Below, one piece after another: positions 9,253 through 21,233 of a stretch of DNA of 64,000 nt. The notes beneath the pieces are model-generated. The model did no database searches. It worked only from the letters and a program-made list of their open reading frames with translations, and was not told where the DNA came from. This DNA is from an uncultured Clostridia bacterium (GTDB taxonomy: Bacteria > Bacillota > Clostridia > Christensenellales > Borkfalkiaceae). A program made the position numbers and the translations under genes. Every line of letters begins with the position of its first letter. Within the stretch, counting starts at the first letter, position 1. Where the stretch lies: positions 1-64,000 of the forward strand of contig CATLBN010000006.1 in assembly GCA_949878885.1 (NCBI GenBank), written 5' to 3'.

Positions 9253-10269
9253 ATGAAAAAAATAGCCATCGATATGGGCTCTGGCATAACCAAAATATAT
9301 ATGCCCGGGTGCGGGGTGGTGCTTACGGAGGCAACCTGCGTTGCCGTGGAAGAACGGGTTGAAAACGGCGAAAAGAAAATAAGCTTTAAAGCGTTCGGCG
9401 ATAAAGCCCGCGCGCTTTCCGGCAGAGCCGCTTTAAATACGCACATAGTAAATCCGATTTTCGAAGGCAACGTTGTTCACGAACATCTTGCGGCCCGTCT
9501 TTTGGAATACTTTTTGGAAAAAATAGAAATTCCTTATAAAAAAGCCAAGCGCACGGAAGCGGTTTTTATTTTGCCTTGCGGAGCAAACGCGGAAGTTCGC
9601 GCTAAGTATTTGCGGATTGCAAAAGAATGCGGAATAGGTGCAGTATATTTTACGCTTACTCCGTTTGCCGCCGTGCTGGGGCACAACGTTACAATAAACG
9701 AAAGCAATCCGATGTTTGTGCTGGATATAGGTTATTCTATAACCAATATTGCCGCGCTTTCGCAAGACGGCATAATTTACGGGCTTACGGTAAATCTCGG
9801 CGGCGGAAATATAGACGTGCAGCTTATTGACGAATTAGCCGAAAATTTCAATTTGAAAATAGGCTCGCTTACGGCGGAACGGCTTAAAAACACCGTGGGC
9901 AGCCTGCTTGACGACGATAACAAAATGAACGTTGTTGAAGGCAGGGACGTTGCTACGGGGGCGCCCGCATCGCTTGCGGTTAATTCCGAGCAGATATATG
10001 AGGTTATTCAAACTTATATAGATAAAATATTGGAATACGTAACTTTGGCGCTTACCAAACTTCCCGCAGAGGTTACGTCGGGAGTTATGCACGGCGGAGT
10101 TTATCTTTCCGGCGGACTTATGAAGCTGGACGGACTTGCCGAATATATAGAAAAAAAACTTTCCATTCCTGTGAATTTACCGGAAGAAGCGCAGCTTGCG
10201 GCGGTTATAGGCGGCGGCGCGATACTTGCAAACGAAGATTTGTTGGACTGCTTTGCCACCGTAGAATAA
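9253..10269 (+). CDS. Divergent MreB/Mbl-type actin-like protein
   Basis: MreB-like layout (AIDMGSGITKIYMPGCGVVLTEATCVAVEE... LAARLLEYFLEKI... GGVYLSGGLMKLDGLAEYIEKKLSIPV); start at MKKIAIDMG rather than the upstream ORF-track M. Confidence 0.82.
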   Translation: MKKIAIDMGSGITKIYMPGCGVVLTEATCVAVEERVENGEKKISFKAFGDKARALSGRAALNTHIVNPIFEGNVVHEHLAARLLEYFLEKIEIPYKKAKRTEAVFILPCGANAEVRAKYLRIAKECGIGAVYFTLTPFAAVLGHNVTINESNPMFVLDIGYSITNIAALSQDGIIYGLTVNLGGGNIDVQLIDELAENFNLKIGSLTAERLKNTVGSLLDDDNKMNVVEGRDVATGAPASLAVNSEQIYEVIQTYIDKILEYVTLALTKLPAEVTSGVMHGGVYLSGGLMKLDGLAEYIEKKLSIPVNLPEEAQLAAVIGGGAILANEDLLDCFATVE

Positions 10270-10280
10270 AATTTAAATTA

Positions 10281-10318
10281 ACAGTCTTTGAACCGATGCG
10301 GCTTCAAAGACTGTTTTT
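10281..10318 (+). terminator. Intrinsic terminator
   Basis: acagtctttgaa-loop-ttcaaagactgt followed by tttt. Confidence 0.8.
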
Positions 10319-10401
10319 AAAATTTAACTTATCTTTCACTTGTTAATTGTTGCGTATCACGGGTAAATTTTATATAATAAAAGAAAAACTTTCGGCGGAT
10401 T

Positions 10402-12207
10402 ATGAACAACAAAAACAATATACGGAATTTTTGTATAATAGCGCACATAGACCACGGTAAATCCACGCTTGCAGACAGACTTATGGAACGCACCGGTCAG
10501 GTTTCCGAACGCGATATGGAAGCCCAGCTTTTGGATTCTATGGATATAGAGCGTGAGCGCGGTATAACAATAAAGCTTACTCCCGTAAGAATGTTTTATA
10601 AAGCCAAGGACGGCGCCGAGTACGAATTCAATTTAATAGACACGCCTGGGCACGTAGACTTTACTTACGAAGTTTCGCGTTCGCTTGCCGCCTGCGAAGG
10701 CGCAATACTTATTGTAGACGCATCTCAGGGCGTAGAAGCGCAAACGCTTGCAAACGTTTATTTGGCGCTTGAAAACAATTTGGAAATTCTGCCCGTAATC
10801 AATAAAATAGATTTGCCGTCGGCAAGACCCGACGAGGCTAAAAAAGAGATAGAGGACGTTATAGGGCTTGACGCTTCGTTTGCTCCGCTTGTTTCGGCTA
10901 AGGAAGGAATAGGCATTGACGAAGTTTTGGAAGCTGTGGCTAATTATTTCCCCGCGCCCGGCGGCGACGAAAACGCGCCGCTTAAAGCGCTGATTTTCGA
11001 TAGCTATTACGATAATTATAAGGGCGTAATTTTGTTTGTAAGAATAAAAGACGGCGCGGTAAAAGCTGGAGATAAAATAAAAACTTTCCGATCTGATAAA
11101 ATTTACGAAGTTGTAGAAACGGGTGTGTTCAGTCCCAACCTGTCGCCTAAGAGCAGTTTGTCTGCAGGCGAAGTAGGTTACATTGCCGCCTCAATCAAAT
11201 CCATTCAGGACGTGGCTGTGGGGGATACCGTTATCAACGCCGAAAATCCCGCAGATGAACCGCTGCCCGGCTATAAAACCGTGCAAAGCGTGGTTTTTTG
11301 CGGAATTTATCCGCTTGACGGCAGTAAATTCAACGATTTGAAAGACGCTATTTTAAAATTACAGTTAAACGACGCGTCGCTTATTTTCGAACCGGACAGC
11401 TCGGTTGCGCTCGGTTTCGGATTCCGCTGCGGATTTTTAGGACTTTTGCATATGGAAATTATACAAGAGCGAATAGAGCGTGAGTTCGGACTTGAAATAA
11501 TTACAACCGCGCCTTCGGTAAGTTACAAAGTTATAAAGACCGACGGCGAGGAAATTTTTGTGGATAATCCTTCGCACCTGCCTAACGTTTCTGAAATAGA
11601 GCATATGGAAGAACCCATAGTTAAGGCTGATATTTATTCTCCGCCCGATTATTTGGGGCAGATAATGGATTTGTGCCGCGAAAAACGCGGCGTGTTTTTA
11701 CAGATGACTTACCTTGACAAAAGCCGCGTGCGTTTGGAATATAATTTGCCGTTAAACGAAATAATTTTTGATTTTTTCGATTCTATAAAATCGCGTACGC
11801 GCGGTTATGCAAGCTTTGATTACGAACTTATAGGTTACGAAAGAAGCAAACTCGTAAAGCTTGATATTATGCTGAACGGCGAGGTTTGCGACGCGCTTTC
11901 TATGATTGTTCACGAAGACAGCGCATATACGCGCGGCAGAACGCTTTGCGAAAATCTTAAAGAAGCTATACCGCGTCAGCTTTTCGAAGTGCCCGTTCAA
12001 GCGGCAATAGGCGGAAAGATTATTGCGCGGGAAACCGTTAAAGCCGTAAGAAAAGACGTGCTTGCAAAATGCTACGGCGGCGACATAACCAGAAAGAAAA
12101 AACTTTTGGAAAAGCAGAAAGAAGGTAAAAAGCGTATGCGTTCTATAGGCTCGGTTGAAGTGCCTTCCGAAGTATTTATGCAAATACTCAAAACCAACAA
12201 AGATTAA
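10402..12207 (+). CDS. lepA: Elongation factor 4 (LepA)
   Basis: [38 protein letters not shown]; full-length 601 aa. Confidence 0.98.
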   Translation: MNNKNNIRNFCIIAHIDHGKSTLADRLMERTGQVSERDMEAQLLDSMDIERERGITIKLTPVRMFYKAKDGAEYEFNLIDTPGHVDFTYEVSRSLAACEGAILIVDASQGVEAQTLANVYLALENNLEILPVINKIDLPSARPDEAKKEIEDVIGLDASFAPLVSAKEGIGIDEVLEAVANYFPAPGGDENAPLKALIFDSYYDNYKGVILFVRIKDGAVKAGDKIKTFRSDKIYEVVETGVFSPNLSPKSSLSAGEVGYIAASIKSIQDVAVGDTVINAENPADEPLPGYKTVQSVVFCGIYPLDGSKFNDLKDAILKLQLNDASLIFEPDSSVALGFGFRCGFLGLLHMEIIQERIEREFGLEIITTAPSVSYKVIKTDGEEIFVDNPSHLPNVSEIEHMEEPIVKADIYSPPDYLGQIMDLCREKRGVFLQMTYLDKSRVRLEYNLPLNEIIFDFFDSIKSRTRGYASFDYELIGYERSKLVKLDIMLNGEVCDALSMIVHEDSAYTRGRTLCENLKEAIPRQLFEVPVQAAIGGKIIARETVKAVRKDVLAKCYGGDITRKKKLLEKQKEGKKRMRSIGSVEVPSEVFMQILKTNKD

Positions 12208-12240
12208 ATTTTTCGAGAGTTTTTAATTTTAAAAACATTT

Positions 12241-12552
12241 ATGAGTTTTTTTGAAAGAGTTTACGAATACGTTAAAACAATTCCAATAGGTAAGGTTGCA
12301 AGTTACGGCGACGTAGCCCGTGCAATCGGTTTGCCGCGTGCGTCCCGTCAAGTCGGCTGGGCGCTTCATTCAAATCCTTATCCCGGAGTTGTGCCGTGTC
12401 ATAGAGTTGTTTTTGCGGACGGAAGAATTTGCGACGGGTTTGCTTTCGGCGGCAGGGAAGTTCAAAAAGAACTGCTTTTAAAAGAGGGCGTGATTTTTTC
12501 GGAAGACTATAAAATCGATATGAAAAAATGCCGTTATAAGGAGGAGGGATAA
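12241..12552 (+). CDS. Short MGMT-family (alkyltransferase-like) DNA-binding protein
   Basis: 103 aa, MGMT C-terminal domain only; PCHRVV active-site motif retained. Confidence 0.85.
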   Translation: MSFFERVYEYVKTIPIGKVASYGDVARAIGLPRASRQVGWALHSNPYPGVVPCHRVVFADGRICDGFAFGGREVQKELLLKEGVIFSEDYKIDMKKCRYKEEG

Positions 12553-13676
12553 TGGCCGGAATTTACGTGCATATTCCGTTTTGCAAATCAAAATGTTCGT
12601 ATTGCGATTTTACGTCTTTCCCCGATAAACTGTGTTTTGCCGAAAGCTATATGGCGTGCGTTTACCGCGAAATGGCAATGCGCAGAGAGGAACTTAAAAA
12701 TTATTTATTCGATACTATATATATAGGCGGAGGCACTCCTTCGGTTATTGACGAAAACTATATTGCAATGCTTGTGGTTGCGGCAAAAAAGAATTTCAAG
12801 ATTGCGGAAAATGCGGAAATAACCATTGAAATGAATCCCGGTACGGTAAGCGCCGCAAAAATGTCGGTTTACGAAAAATGCGGAATAAACCGCTTTTCCG
12901 TAGGCTTGCAGACTGCGGAAGACAGCCAGCTTAAAGAATTGGGCAGAATACACAATTTAAAAGATTTTTTACAGTGCGCAAAGCTTTTAAAGGGCAAAAA
13001 TTTTTCTGTTGACGTAATGATTGGGCTTAAAGGGCAAACTGCGGAAAATATAGAAAAAACTATTGAAACTGCGGCATATGCAGGGGCTAAACATATATCT
13101 ATGTACGCGTTGACACCGGAAGACGGTACGCCTATATATACAGATTATCTTAACGGAGAGTTGCCCGACAGCGATACCGTTGCGGAAATGTACGAATGCG
13201 GCGTAAAAAAACTTAAAGTTTTGGGTTTTGAACGATACGAAGTTTCGAATTTTGCAAAAAGAGGATTTGAAAGCAAACACAATTTAAATTATTGGCGGCG
13301 CGGAGAATATATAGGGTTCGGCGTTTCGGCTTCGTCCTGTATTAATAACGTGCGCTTTACCAATACTTTTGATTTAGACGAATATTTTAAGTGTATTCTT
13401 TCCGGCAGACTGGCTGTAATAGACAGCGAAAAAATAGACGATGACGGGCAGAAAGACGAATTTATTATGCTTGCGCTGAGAACATCTAAGGGGCTTAACG
13501 TTGAAGAATACAACAGGCTTTTTAATGAAAATTTTATAAAAAAGTACTCCGCGGTTTTGCAGAAGATGCGGCAATATATTGAAGTTTTTGAAAATTTTGT
13601 AAGAATTAAACAAGAATATCTGTTTGTGCAGAATTCCGTAATAATAGAATTTTTGGAATATAAAGATGCAGTATAA
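12552..13676 (+). CDS. hemW: Radical SAM HemW-like (coproporphyrinogen III oxidase-like) protein
   Basis: IYVHIPFCKSKCSYCDF (CxxxCxxC); IGGGTPS; starts in a TAATG overlap with the upstream gene. Confidence 0.93.
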   Translation: MAGIYVHIPFCKSKCSYCDFTSFPDKLCFAESYMACVYREMAMRREELKNYLFDTIYIGGGTPSVIDENYIAMLVVAAKKNFKIAENAEITIEMNPGTVSAAKMSVYEKCGINRFSVGLQTAEDSQLKELGRIHNLKDFLQCAKLLKGKNFSVDVMIGLKGQTAENIEKTIETAAYAGAKHISMYALTPEDGTPIYTDYLNGELPDSDTVAEMYECGVKKLKVLGFERYEVSNFAKRGFESKHNLNYWRRGEYIGFGVSASSCINNVRFTNTFDLDEYFKCILSGRLAVIDSEKIDDDGQKDEFIMLALRTSKGLNVEEYNRLFNENFIKKYSAVLQKMRQYIEVFENFVRIKQEYLFVQNSVIIEFLEYKDAV

Positions 13677-14178
13677 ATACAGACGGGCAAAAATTGAAGA
13701 ACTCGACGCCGTAATGCGTATTTTTGTTGAAGCGCAAAACTTTATGGAAGCAAATTCCAATCCGCAATGGCCCAAAGGCTTTCCCTATAAAAACGACGTT
13801 GAATGGAGCATATTAGGGGGGCTTTTGTACGCGGTAACCGAAGAAAACGGGGGAATTGCCGCGGTTTTTTCGGCTGTAAATTACGATTGCGATTACAATG
13901 TTATAGAAGGTAATTGGCTTACCGAAGGAAGCTATCTTGCGGTGCACAGGGTTGCGGTTTCGGATAAATTCCGCAACAAAGGCGCGGCTAAATTTATAGT
14001 TAATTTCGCGGCTTTGGAACTCGCCAAACAGCGCGGACGGCTTAGTATAAGAATGGACACGCACGAAAAAAACGCCGCTATGCGCGCTTTGCTGTCGTCC
14101 AACGGATTTACCGAATGCGGCAAAATAACTTTGATACGCGACGGAAGCGTTCGTATAGCTTTTGAAAAAATTATTTAA
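13666..14178 (+). CDS. GNAT family N-acetyltransferase
   Basis: LAVHRVAVSDKFRNKGAAKFIVNFAALELAK acetyl-CoA motif A; overlaps the hemW end. Confidence 0.87.
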   Translation: MQYKYRRAKIEELDAVMRIFVEAQNFMEANSNPQWPKGFPYKNDVEWSILGGLLYAVTEENGGIAAVFSAVNYDCDYNVIEGNWLTEGSYLAVHRVAVSDKFRNKGAAKFIVNFAALELAKQRGRLSIRMDTHEKNAAMRALLSSNGFTECGKITLIRDGSVRIAFEKII

Positions 14179-14183
14179 ACCTT

Positions 14184-14223
14184 AAAAGGCTGTGCGCGGC
14201 AGTTATGCCGCGCACAGCCTTTT
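14184..14223. terminator. Bidirectional intrinsic terminator between convergent genes
   Basis: Perfect 17-bp stem aaaaggctgtgcgcggc / gccgcgcacagcctttt. Confidence 0.88.
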
Positions 14224-14234
14224 ATAATCTTATT

Positions 14235-14894
14235 TTATCCCTGAAGTTGTTTTGTAGCTATAATTATTCCGCGCTCGCCGTCAAGCAGGTATGCGGTAAT
14301 ATGTTTTTCTTGGTCGCATACGCCTACGTAATAATAACATCCTTCGTCGTACAAAAGCCTTACGAAAATTTCTCCGCGGAAAACGCCGCCTTCGCTTAGC
14401 GAGGCAAAAAGTTCTTTGTCGTGTTCGGTTACGCATTTAACGGCTTCTTCACAGCTCATAACGCCGGAATGTTTAACGCTCAGCGCGGTATAAGTTTTGC
14501 TTTCTCCGCCGAAAGTCAGCGTAACGGAGATTTCGTCGCTTTTAAAGTCTTCCGCAGAAAAGCTTAAATAAAAATGTCTGTAAACCGCTTGATAATTCAT
14601 TTCGCCTTCGTTGCCGCAAAAACTTATCAAAACCGTTTCGTAGGTTTTAGGTAAAGAAACAAAAGCTTCGCAAAGGGGCGAAACGTCGCCTTTAATTCCG
14701 TCGGCGGCATACGGCTGCTCTTTTTGAGAACAGTATATTTTTATATTTATACCGTCGTCTTGATAAATGTAAACGTTAGTTCGCTTTTCGGAGATAAAAT
14801 CGCTGTAATCGGCTTTTTTTGCGCAAGCGGCAAACAGGCACGCTAAGCAGCAAAGCGCTGCGAGTATAAAAACTGTTATTGGTAATTTTCTCAT
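14235..14894 (-). CDS. Predicted lipoprotein of unknown function
   Basis: Signal peptide with lipobox (ITVFILAALCCLACLFAAC). Confidence 0.7.
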   Translation of the reverse strand: MRKLPITVFILAALCCLACLFAACAKKADYSDFISEKRTNVYIYQDDGINIKIYCSQKEQPYAADGIKGDVSPLCEAFVSLPKTYETVLISFCGNEGEMNYQAVYRHFYLSFSAEDFKSDEISVTLTFGGESKTYTALSVKHSGVMSCEEAVKCVTEHDKELFASLSEGGVFRGEIFVRLLYDEGCYYYVGVCDQEKHITAYLLDGERGIIIATKQLQG

Positions 14895-15040
14895 ATTAAA
14901 TTATATTAATTTACATATTTTACTATGATAAAAATTTATTTTCAAACAGTTGCGTTTTTTCGGTTGTTATGCTAAAATAGAAAAAATTTTTAAAATTCGC
15001 TTTCGGCTTATGCGAACGCTTGTTTTGAGGTTTACAGGGA

Positions 15041-15448
15041 TTGAGTAAAGTTATTATAAAAACCGCAATTAAAACGTTGATTGCTATAATAGTTGCCTTG
15101 GCTGTAGCTGCCGGAATTCTGTGTTTCGGATTTCCTAAAACTATGGCAAGCATAGGCGAAAAAAGCGGTAATTACGGTATGGCGGTTGCGTTTGCTTCTA
15201 TTCAATATACATATTCAGGGGCTATAGAAGACCTTGCAAGATGCGCCGAAGACAGTATATTATCGGAAAATGACGAAAACATAGTTAAATACTGCAAACA
15301 GCTTTTGGAAGACGAGCGCTTCGGAGAGTTTGCTGCGGAAAGAAGCGGTATAAAAAATTTGGGCGAAATTAAGGTTGAAATAAACTATAAACAGTTTATA
15401 GAAAACAACCTTAATGCGGCGCAAAAGCGCTTGCAAATAAACGGGTAA
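15041..15448 (+). CDS. Hypothetical protein with one N-terminal TM (TTG start)
   Basis: 135 aa ORF; TM segment TLIAIIVALAVAAGILCFGF. Confidence 0.6.
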   Translation: MSKVIIKTAIKTLIAIIVALAVAAGILCFGFPKTMASIGEKSGNYGMAVAFASIQYTYSGAIEDLARCAEDSILSENDENIVKYCKQLLEDERFGEFAAERSGIKNLGEIKVEINYKQFIENNLNAAQKRLQING

Positions 15449-15519
15449 ACAAAGCCCGCTTTTTTGTATATTACATTATTTGAAAATTTTAAGGAAATAC
15501 ATAATTTTAGAGGAGATAA

Positions 15520-16977
<1,458 letters not shown>

Positions 16978-16992
16978 AGATAAGGAAGATTT

Positions 16993-18534
16993 ATGAAACA
17001 CCAAAAAGTTTTGATTTTGGACTTCGGCGGGCAGTACAACCAGCTTATTGCAAGGCGCGTACGCGAACATAAAATTTACTGTGAAGTAAAATCATATAAA
17101 ACGCCGATTGATGAAATTCGGCAAATGAATCCGCAGGGTATTATTTTTACGGGCGGACCTAATTCGGTATATCTTGACAGTTCCCCTAAAATGGATAAAG
17201 AAATTTTCGAACTCGGCGTGCCGATTTTGGGAATTTGCTACGGCGCGCAGTTTATGGTTTACGGGCTGGGCGGCAAAATAGAAAAGGCAAACGATACCGC
17301 GGTTGCGGAGTTCGGCAGAACGGACTGTCAATTCGATACAAAATCTTTGCTTTTTAAGGGCTTAAAGAAAAAGTCTGTGGTTTGGATGAGTCATAACGAC
17401 CATATAGCAACCCTTCCCGAAGGTTTTAAAGCTATATGTCATAGCGATAAATGCCCTTACGGCGCTATTGAAAATGCGCAGAAAAAATTATACGGAACAC
17501 AGTTCCATCCAGAAGTTAACCACACCGAACAGGGTTTTGATATGTTGGGTAACTTTCTTTATAACGTATGCGGCTGCGTAGGCGATTGGACTATGGAAGA
17601 ATACGCCCAAACGGCAATACGCGATATCCGCGCTAAAGTGGGAAGCGGCAAGGCTCTTTTGGCGCTTTCTGGCGGCGTGGACAGCTCGGTTGCCTGCAAA
17701 CTGCTTGCAAAAGCAATAGGCAGCCAGCTTACTTGCATATTCGTTGACCACGGACTTATGCGTAAAAACGAAGGCGACGAAGTTGAGGCGGCGTTTGCGG
17801 ACAGCGGAGTTAACTTTGTAAGAGTAAACGCAGGCGAAAGATTTATTTCAAAACTTAAAGGCGTAGCCGAGCCGGAAGCCAAGCGTAAAATTATAGGCGA
17901 GGAGTTTATAAGGGTTTTCGAGGAAGAAGCCAAAAAAATAGGCAAAGTTGACTATCTTGTTCAGGGAACAATTTATCCCGACGTAATAGAATCGGGGGCA
18001 GGCGACGCCGCGGTTATAAAATCGCATCACAATGTGGGCGGACTTCCCGATTACGTTGATTTTAAAGAAATTATAGAACCGCTTAGAATGCTTTTTAAAG
18101 ACGAAGTGCGCGTTTTAGGCTTGGCGCTCGGGCTTGACGAAAAACTTGTATGGCGGCAGCCGTTCCCCGGACCCGGACTTGCAATAAGAATAATAGGCGA
18201 AATTACGCCCGAAAAGATAGCTATACTTCAAGATGCCGACGCAGTTTTCCGCGAGGAAATAGCCAAAGCTCGTCTTGACCGCGAAATAAATCAGTATTTT
18301 GCCGTGCTTACCAATATGCGTTCCGTGGGCGTTATGGGTGACGGCAGAACGTACGACTATACGTTGGCGCTTCGCGGCGTTTCCACAACCGACTTTATGA
18401 CGGCGGATTTTTCGCGTATTCCTTACGATGTTTTGGAAACCGTTTCAAGGCGTATAGTAAACGAAGTTAAACACATAAACCGCATTGTTTACGATATTAC
18501 TTCAAAGCCGCCCGCGACTATAGAGTGGGAATAA
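16993..18534 (+). CDS. guaA: GMP synthase (glutamine-hydrolysing)
   Basis: [49 protein letters not shown]; ends KPPATIEWE. Confidence 0.98.
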   Translation: MKHQKVLILDFGGQYNQLIARRVREHKIYCEVKSYKTPIDEIRQMNPQGIIFTGGPNSVYLDSSPKMDKEIFELGVPILGICYGAQFMVYGLGGKIEKANDTAVAEFGRTDCQFDTKSLLFKGLKKKSVVWMSHNDHIATLPEGFKAICHSDKCPYGAIENAQKKLYGTQFHPEVNHTEQGFDMLGNFLYNVCGCVGDWTMEEYAQTAIRDIRAKVGSGKALLALSGGVDSSVACKLLAKAIGSQLTCIFVDHGLMRKNEGDEVEAAFADSGVNFVRVNAGERFISKLKGVAEPEAKRKIIGEEFIRVFEEEAKKIGKVDYLVQGTIYPDVIESGAGDAAVIKSHHNVGGLPDYVDFKEIIEPLRMLFKDEVRVLGLALGLDEKLVWRQPFPGPGLAIRIIGEITPEKIAILQDADAVFREEIAKARLDREINQYFAVLTNMRSVGVMGDGRTYDYTLALRGVSTTDFMTADFSRIPYDVLETVSRRIVNEVKHINRIVYDITSKPPATIEWE

Positions 18535-18570
18535 TATTAACTGTAAAGTTTAATTTTATTGTTTTTAAAG

Positions 18571-18606
18571 CCCTGCGGCGTAATGCGCCGCAGGGACGAC
18601 TTTTTT
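18571..18606 (+). terminator. Intrinsic terminator
   Basis: ccctgcggcg-loop-cgccgcaggg then T-run after 5 nt. Confidence 0.65.
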
Positions 18607-18671
18607 CGAGGAATTTTTCTGTTGCAATTTTTCTTGCGCAGTGATATACTTAATTTTCAATAGGTATTTCA

Positions 18672-21044
18672 ATGGCAGATTACAAAAAGCTTAAAAATTC
18701 AATAAATCCGCATAAAGAGCCGGACAAAAGCTTTTTTTTGGATTTGCTGGACGGCGAAAAGCAGTGGAATTACGAAGCGGACCATATTAACGCGGTTATG
18801 CTTATGCTTAAAGCTGCGTACATTGCAAAGTTAAAAGCTAAAATAAGTTTGTTCAGAGCGGAAAAAGAGCGCATTAAAAGCGACGGCGAATATTCTGCAG
18901 AAAATTATAAGCGCGTACTTGAAATTAATGCTTGCATTGCTTCGGTAAAAGCTAAAATAAACGAATACCGTCCGTTTTTTTCGGAACCGTATTTTGCCAG
19001 AATGGACGTTACCGACCCCAAGGAAGGTTATAACAGCTATTATATAGGCAAGCGCGGCGACGAGGGGCTGGAAATTTTGGATTGGCGCGCACCGCTGGCG
19101 CAAAAATATTATCAAAAAAGCCGAACGTCGTTTAAAATAAACGATTACGACTACAAGTTGGTGCTGCGCAGAGCTTTGAGAACGGCTAACGGCAAACTTT
19201 CCGACTTAAAAAACGAATATCTTTCGCTTTCCGATTATCTTACCAAAGAGGAAATCGGCGGACGCGACGAATCGCTGGTTTTCGACCCGTTTTTAAAAGA
19301 GATATTAAAAACAAGAAAAGAAAAGCAGGAAATCTGCGACATTATAGAAACCATACAGGAAAAGCAATTCGAAATTATAACTTTACCAGAAAGAGACGAA
19401 TTTGTGTTGCAGGGAGTAGCGGGGAGCGGCAAAACTATGATTTTACTGCACAGGCTTTCGTACATTATGTACAATAACGAAACCGTGCGCCCTGCCGACG
19501 TAATGGTAATTACTCCTTCGGATTCTTTTAATGCGTTTATAGACGAACTTTCCGCCGTGCTGGAACTTGAAAAGGTAAAAACAAGTACGTTGGATAACTA
19601 TTTTTTAAACATATTAAAAAACGCCGGAGCGGATATTTCGAATAAAATAGATTTTTCGCTGCCGACTCCAGCGGAATATACCGAGTATATTTATTCGGAA
19701 AAATTTGTAAACGACGTAGATAAAAAACTTTTAAAAATATTCGATTCGGTGTACGGGCTTTTTTCTTCGCAGGAGTGTAAAGAAACCGTTGAAAAAGTTG
19801 TATCGGTTTGCGGCGCTCAATGCGAAGAATACGAAAAGCTTAAAAATTCAAGTTTAAGAATAAGGCGGTGCGTGCTTGGCGAAATAAAAGAAAAACCCGA
19901 CGGCGGACTGTATTATACAAAGCAGTTCAGGTATATGTTTAACTGCGTTTTGGACGTAAAAGAATTTTTGTCGCTTGTATTTTCGGACGAGCGTATGCGC
20001 GACTACCATTATTTTTACAAACAGCTTTTATCGTTTTATAAATCATTGAAGTTTTTGCGCAAATATTCTCAGAAAATCTGCCTTGAAGCTGTTGCCGATT
20101 TAAACGCGCTTAAAACTTCGGTTGAAAAAGAATGCTATGATTTAAAGCGTTATAAAATGAAAATAGGCGAAAAAGAAGTGCTTACCTATGCGGAAGGAAT
20201 AGAGAAAAGGCAGCAGCTTATAGCGGAGATTGCTGCCGCAATATGCCGCATTGAAAGTATTTTAACAGGCTTTTATACCATATACGATTTTGCCGACGTT
20301 CTGCGCGGAGACGGGTATTTTACCGCAATAGGCAAATGCGCCGGCGTTTACGATATTTTAAGATTTTTTAACAGGGAAACAATAAAAAAAGTTAAAAAAA
20401 GATTGGGTATGGAAACCAAGCCGCTTTTAAAGTGCGACGCTTTTGCGCTTTGTCTTATTCTTACTAAATTGGGCTTTAATCTGTCGCCTAAATACTCGTT
20501 TGTATTCGTTGACGAAGCGCAGGATATTTCTGCGGCGGAATACGAGGTGTTGCGCAAGGTAAACGACAGAGCTGTTTTTAACATATTCGGAGATTTACAG
20601 CAAAATATTACAGCCAATCGCGGCATAAAGGATTGGTCGGCTTTAAACTTAAAAATTTATAACTTGTCGCTTAATTACAGAAACACAAATCAAATAGTAT
20701 CTTACGTGTCGCAAAAATTGGGCATAGAAATGCGCTCCATAGGTTTTGAAGGCTGCGCTGTAGAGGAAATTTCCGCGCGTTCGGTTACAGGTTGGCTTTC
20801 TGATAAAAACGGGCTTAAAGCCGTGATATGCGGGGAGCAATCGTTTGAAAAGTACTATAAAAAGAGTTATAATTTACTTAGAAAAACAGGGAAGCTTTCC
20901 AAAACAAAAATAAATTATATGACCGTTTACGAAAGCAAAGGTTTGGAATTTACAGCCGTTGCGGTAGCTGACGGGGATATGACCGACAATGAAAAATATA
21001 TTGCATATACCCGTGCGTTGAAAGAACTTGCAATAATTAAATAA
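18672..21044 (+). CDS. UvrD/HelD-like superfamily 1 helicase
   Basis: N-terminal coiled-coil; Walker A VAGSGKTMILLHRL; FVDEAQDIS; FGDLQQNI; LNYRNTNQIVSYV; TVYESKGLEFTAVAVAD; YIAYTRALKEL. Confidence 0.88.
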   Translation: MADYKKLKNSINPHKEPDKSFFLDLLDGEKQWNYEADHINAVMLMLKAAYIAKLKAKISLFRAEKERIKSDGEYSAENYKRVLEINACIASVKAKINEYRPFFSEPYFARMDVTDPKEGYNSYYIGKRGDEGLEILDWRAPLAQKYYQKSRTSFKINDYDYKLVLRRALRTANGKLSDLKNEYLSLSDYLTKEEIGGRDESLVFDPFLKEILKTRKEKQEICDIIETIQEKQFEIITLPERDEFVLQGVAGSGKTMILLHRLSYIMYNNETVRPADVMVITPSDSFNAFIDELSAVLELEKVKTSTLDNYFLNILKNAGADISNKIDFSLPTPAEYTEYIYSEKFVNDVDKKLLKIFDSVYGLFSSQECKETVEKVVSVCGAQCEEYEKLKNSSLRIRRCVLGEIKEKPDGGLYYTKQFRYMFNCVLDVKEFLSLVFSDERMRDYHYFYKQLLSFYKSLKFLRKYSQKICLEAVADLNALKTSVEKECYDLKRYKMKIGEKEVLTYAEGIEKRQQLIAEIAAAICRIESILTGFYTIYDFADVLRGDGYFTAIGKCAGVYDILRFFNRETIKKVKKRLGMETKPLLKCDAFALCLILTKLGFNLSPKYSFVFVDEAQDISAAEYEVLRKVNDRAVFNIFGDLQQNITANRGIKDWSALNLKIYNLSLNYRNTNQIVSYVSQKLGIEMRSIGFEGCAVEEISARSVTGWLSDKNGLKAVICGEQSFEKYYKKSYNLLRKTGKLSKTKINYMTVYESKGLEFTAVAVADGDMTDNEKYIAYTRALKELAIIK

Positions 21045-21050
21045 CCCAAC

Positions 21051-21092
21051 TTACAGCCTCCGCGTTTTAAAATACTGCGGAGGCTGTAAAAA
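21051..21092 (+). terminator. Intrinsic terminator
   Basis: ttacagcctccgc / gcggaggctgtaa then aaaat. Confidence 0.7.
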
Positions 21093-21156
21093 TTAATGCT
21101 GTTTTAAAAATAATTAAAAGTCAATAATAAAAAGCGTGCAAAAGCGGCTTGTACGC

Positions 21157-21185
21157 TTGCCGAATTTTGCCGAATGTGGTAAAAT
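21157..21185 (+). promoter_or_regulatory. Candidate sigma-A promoter for the mega-helicase gene
   Basis: TTGCCG - 17 nt - TAAAAT. Confidence 0.45.
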
Positions 21186-21233
21186 TGTCTATATAAAATA
21201 AAAATGCCCTAACGGGTGTTAAAAGGGGCATAT

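Noticed and set aside
12241-12552. Catalytically dead alkyltransferase-like (ATL) protein
   Set aside because: The PCHRV cysteine is retained, so the classic Cys-to-Trp ATL signature does not apply
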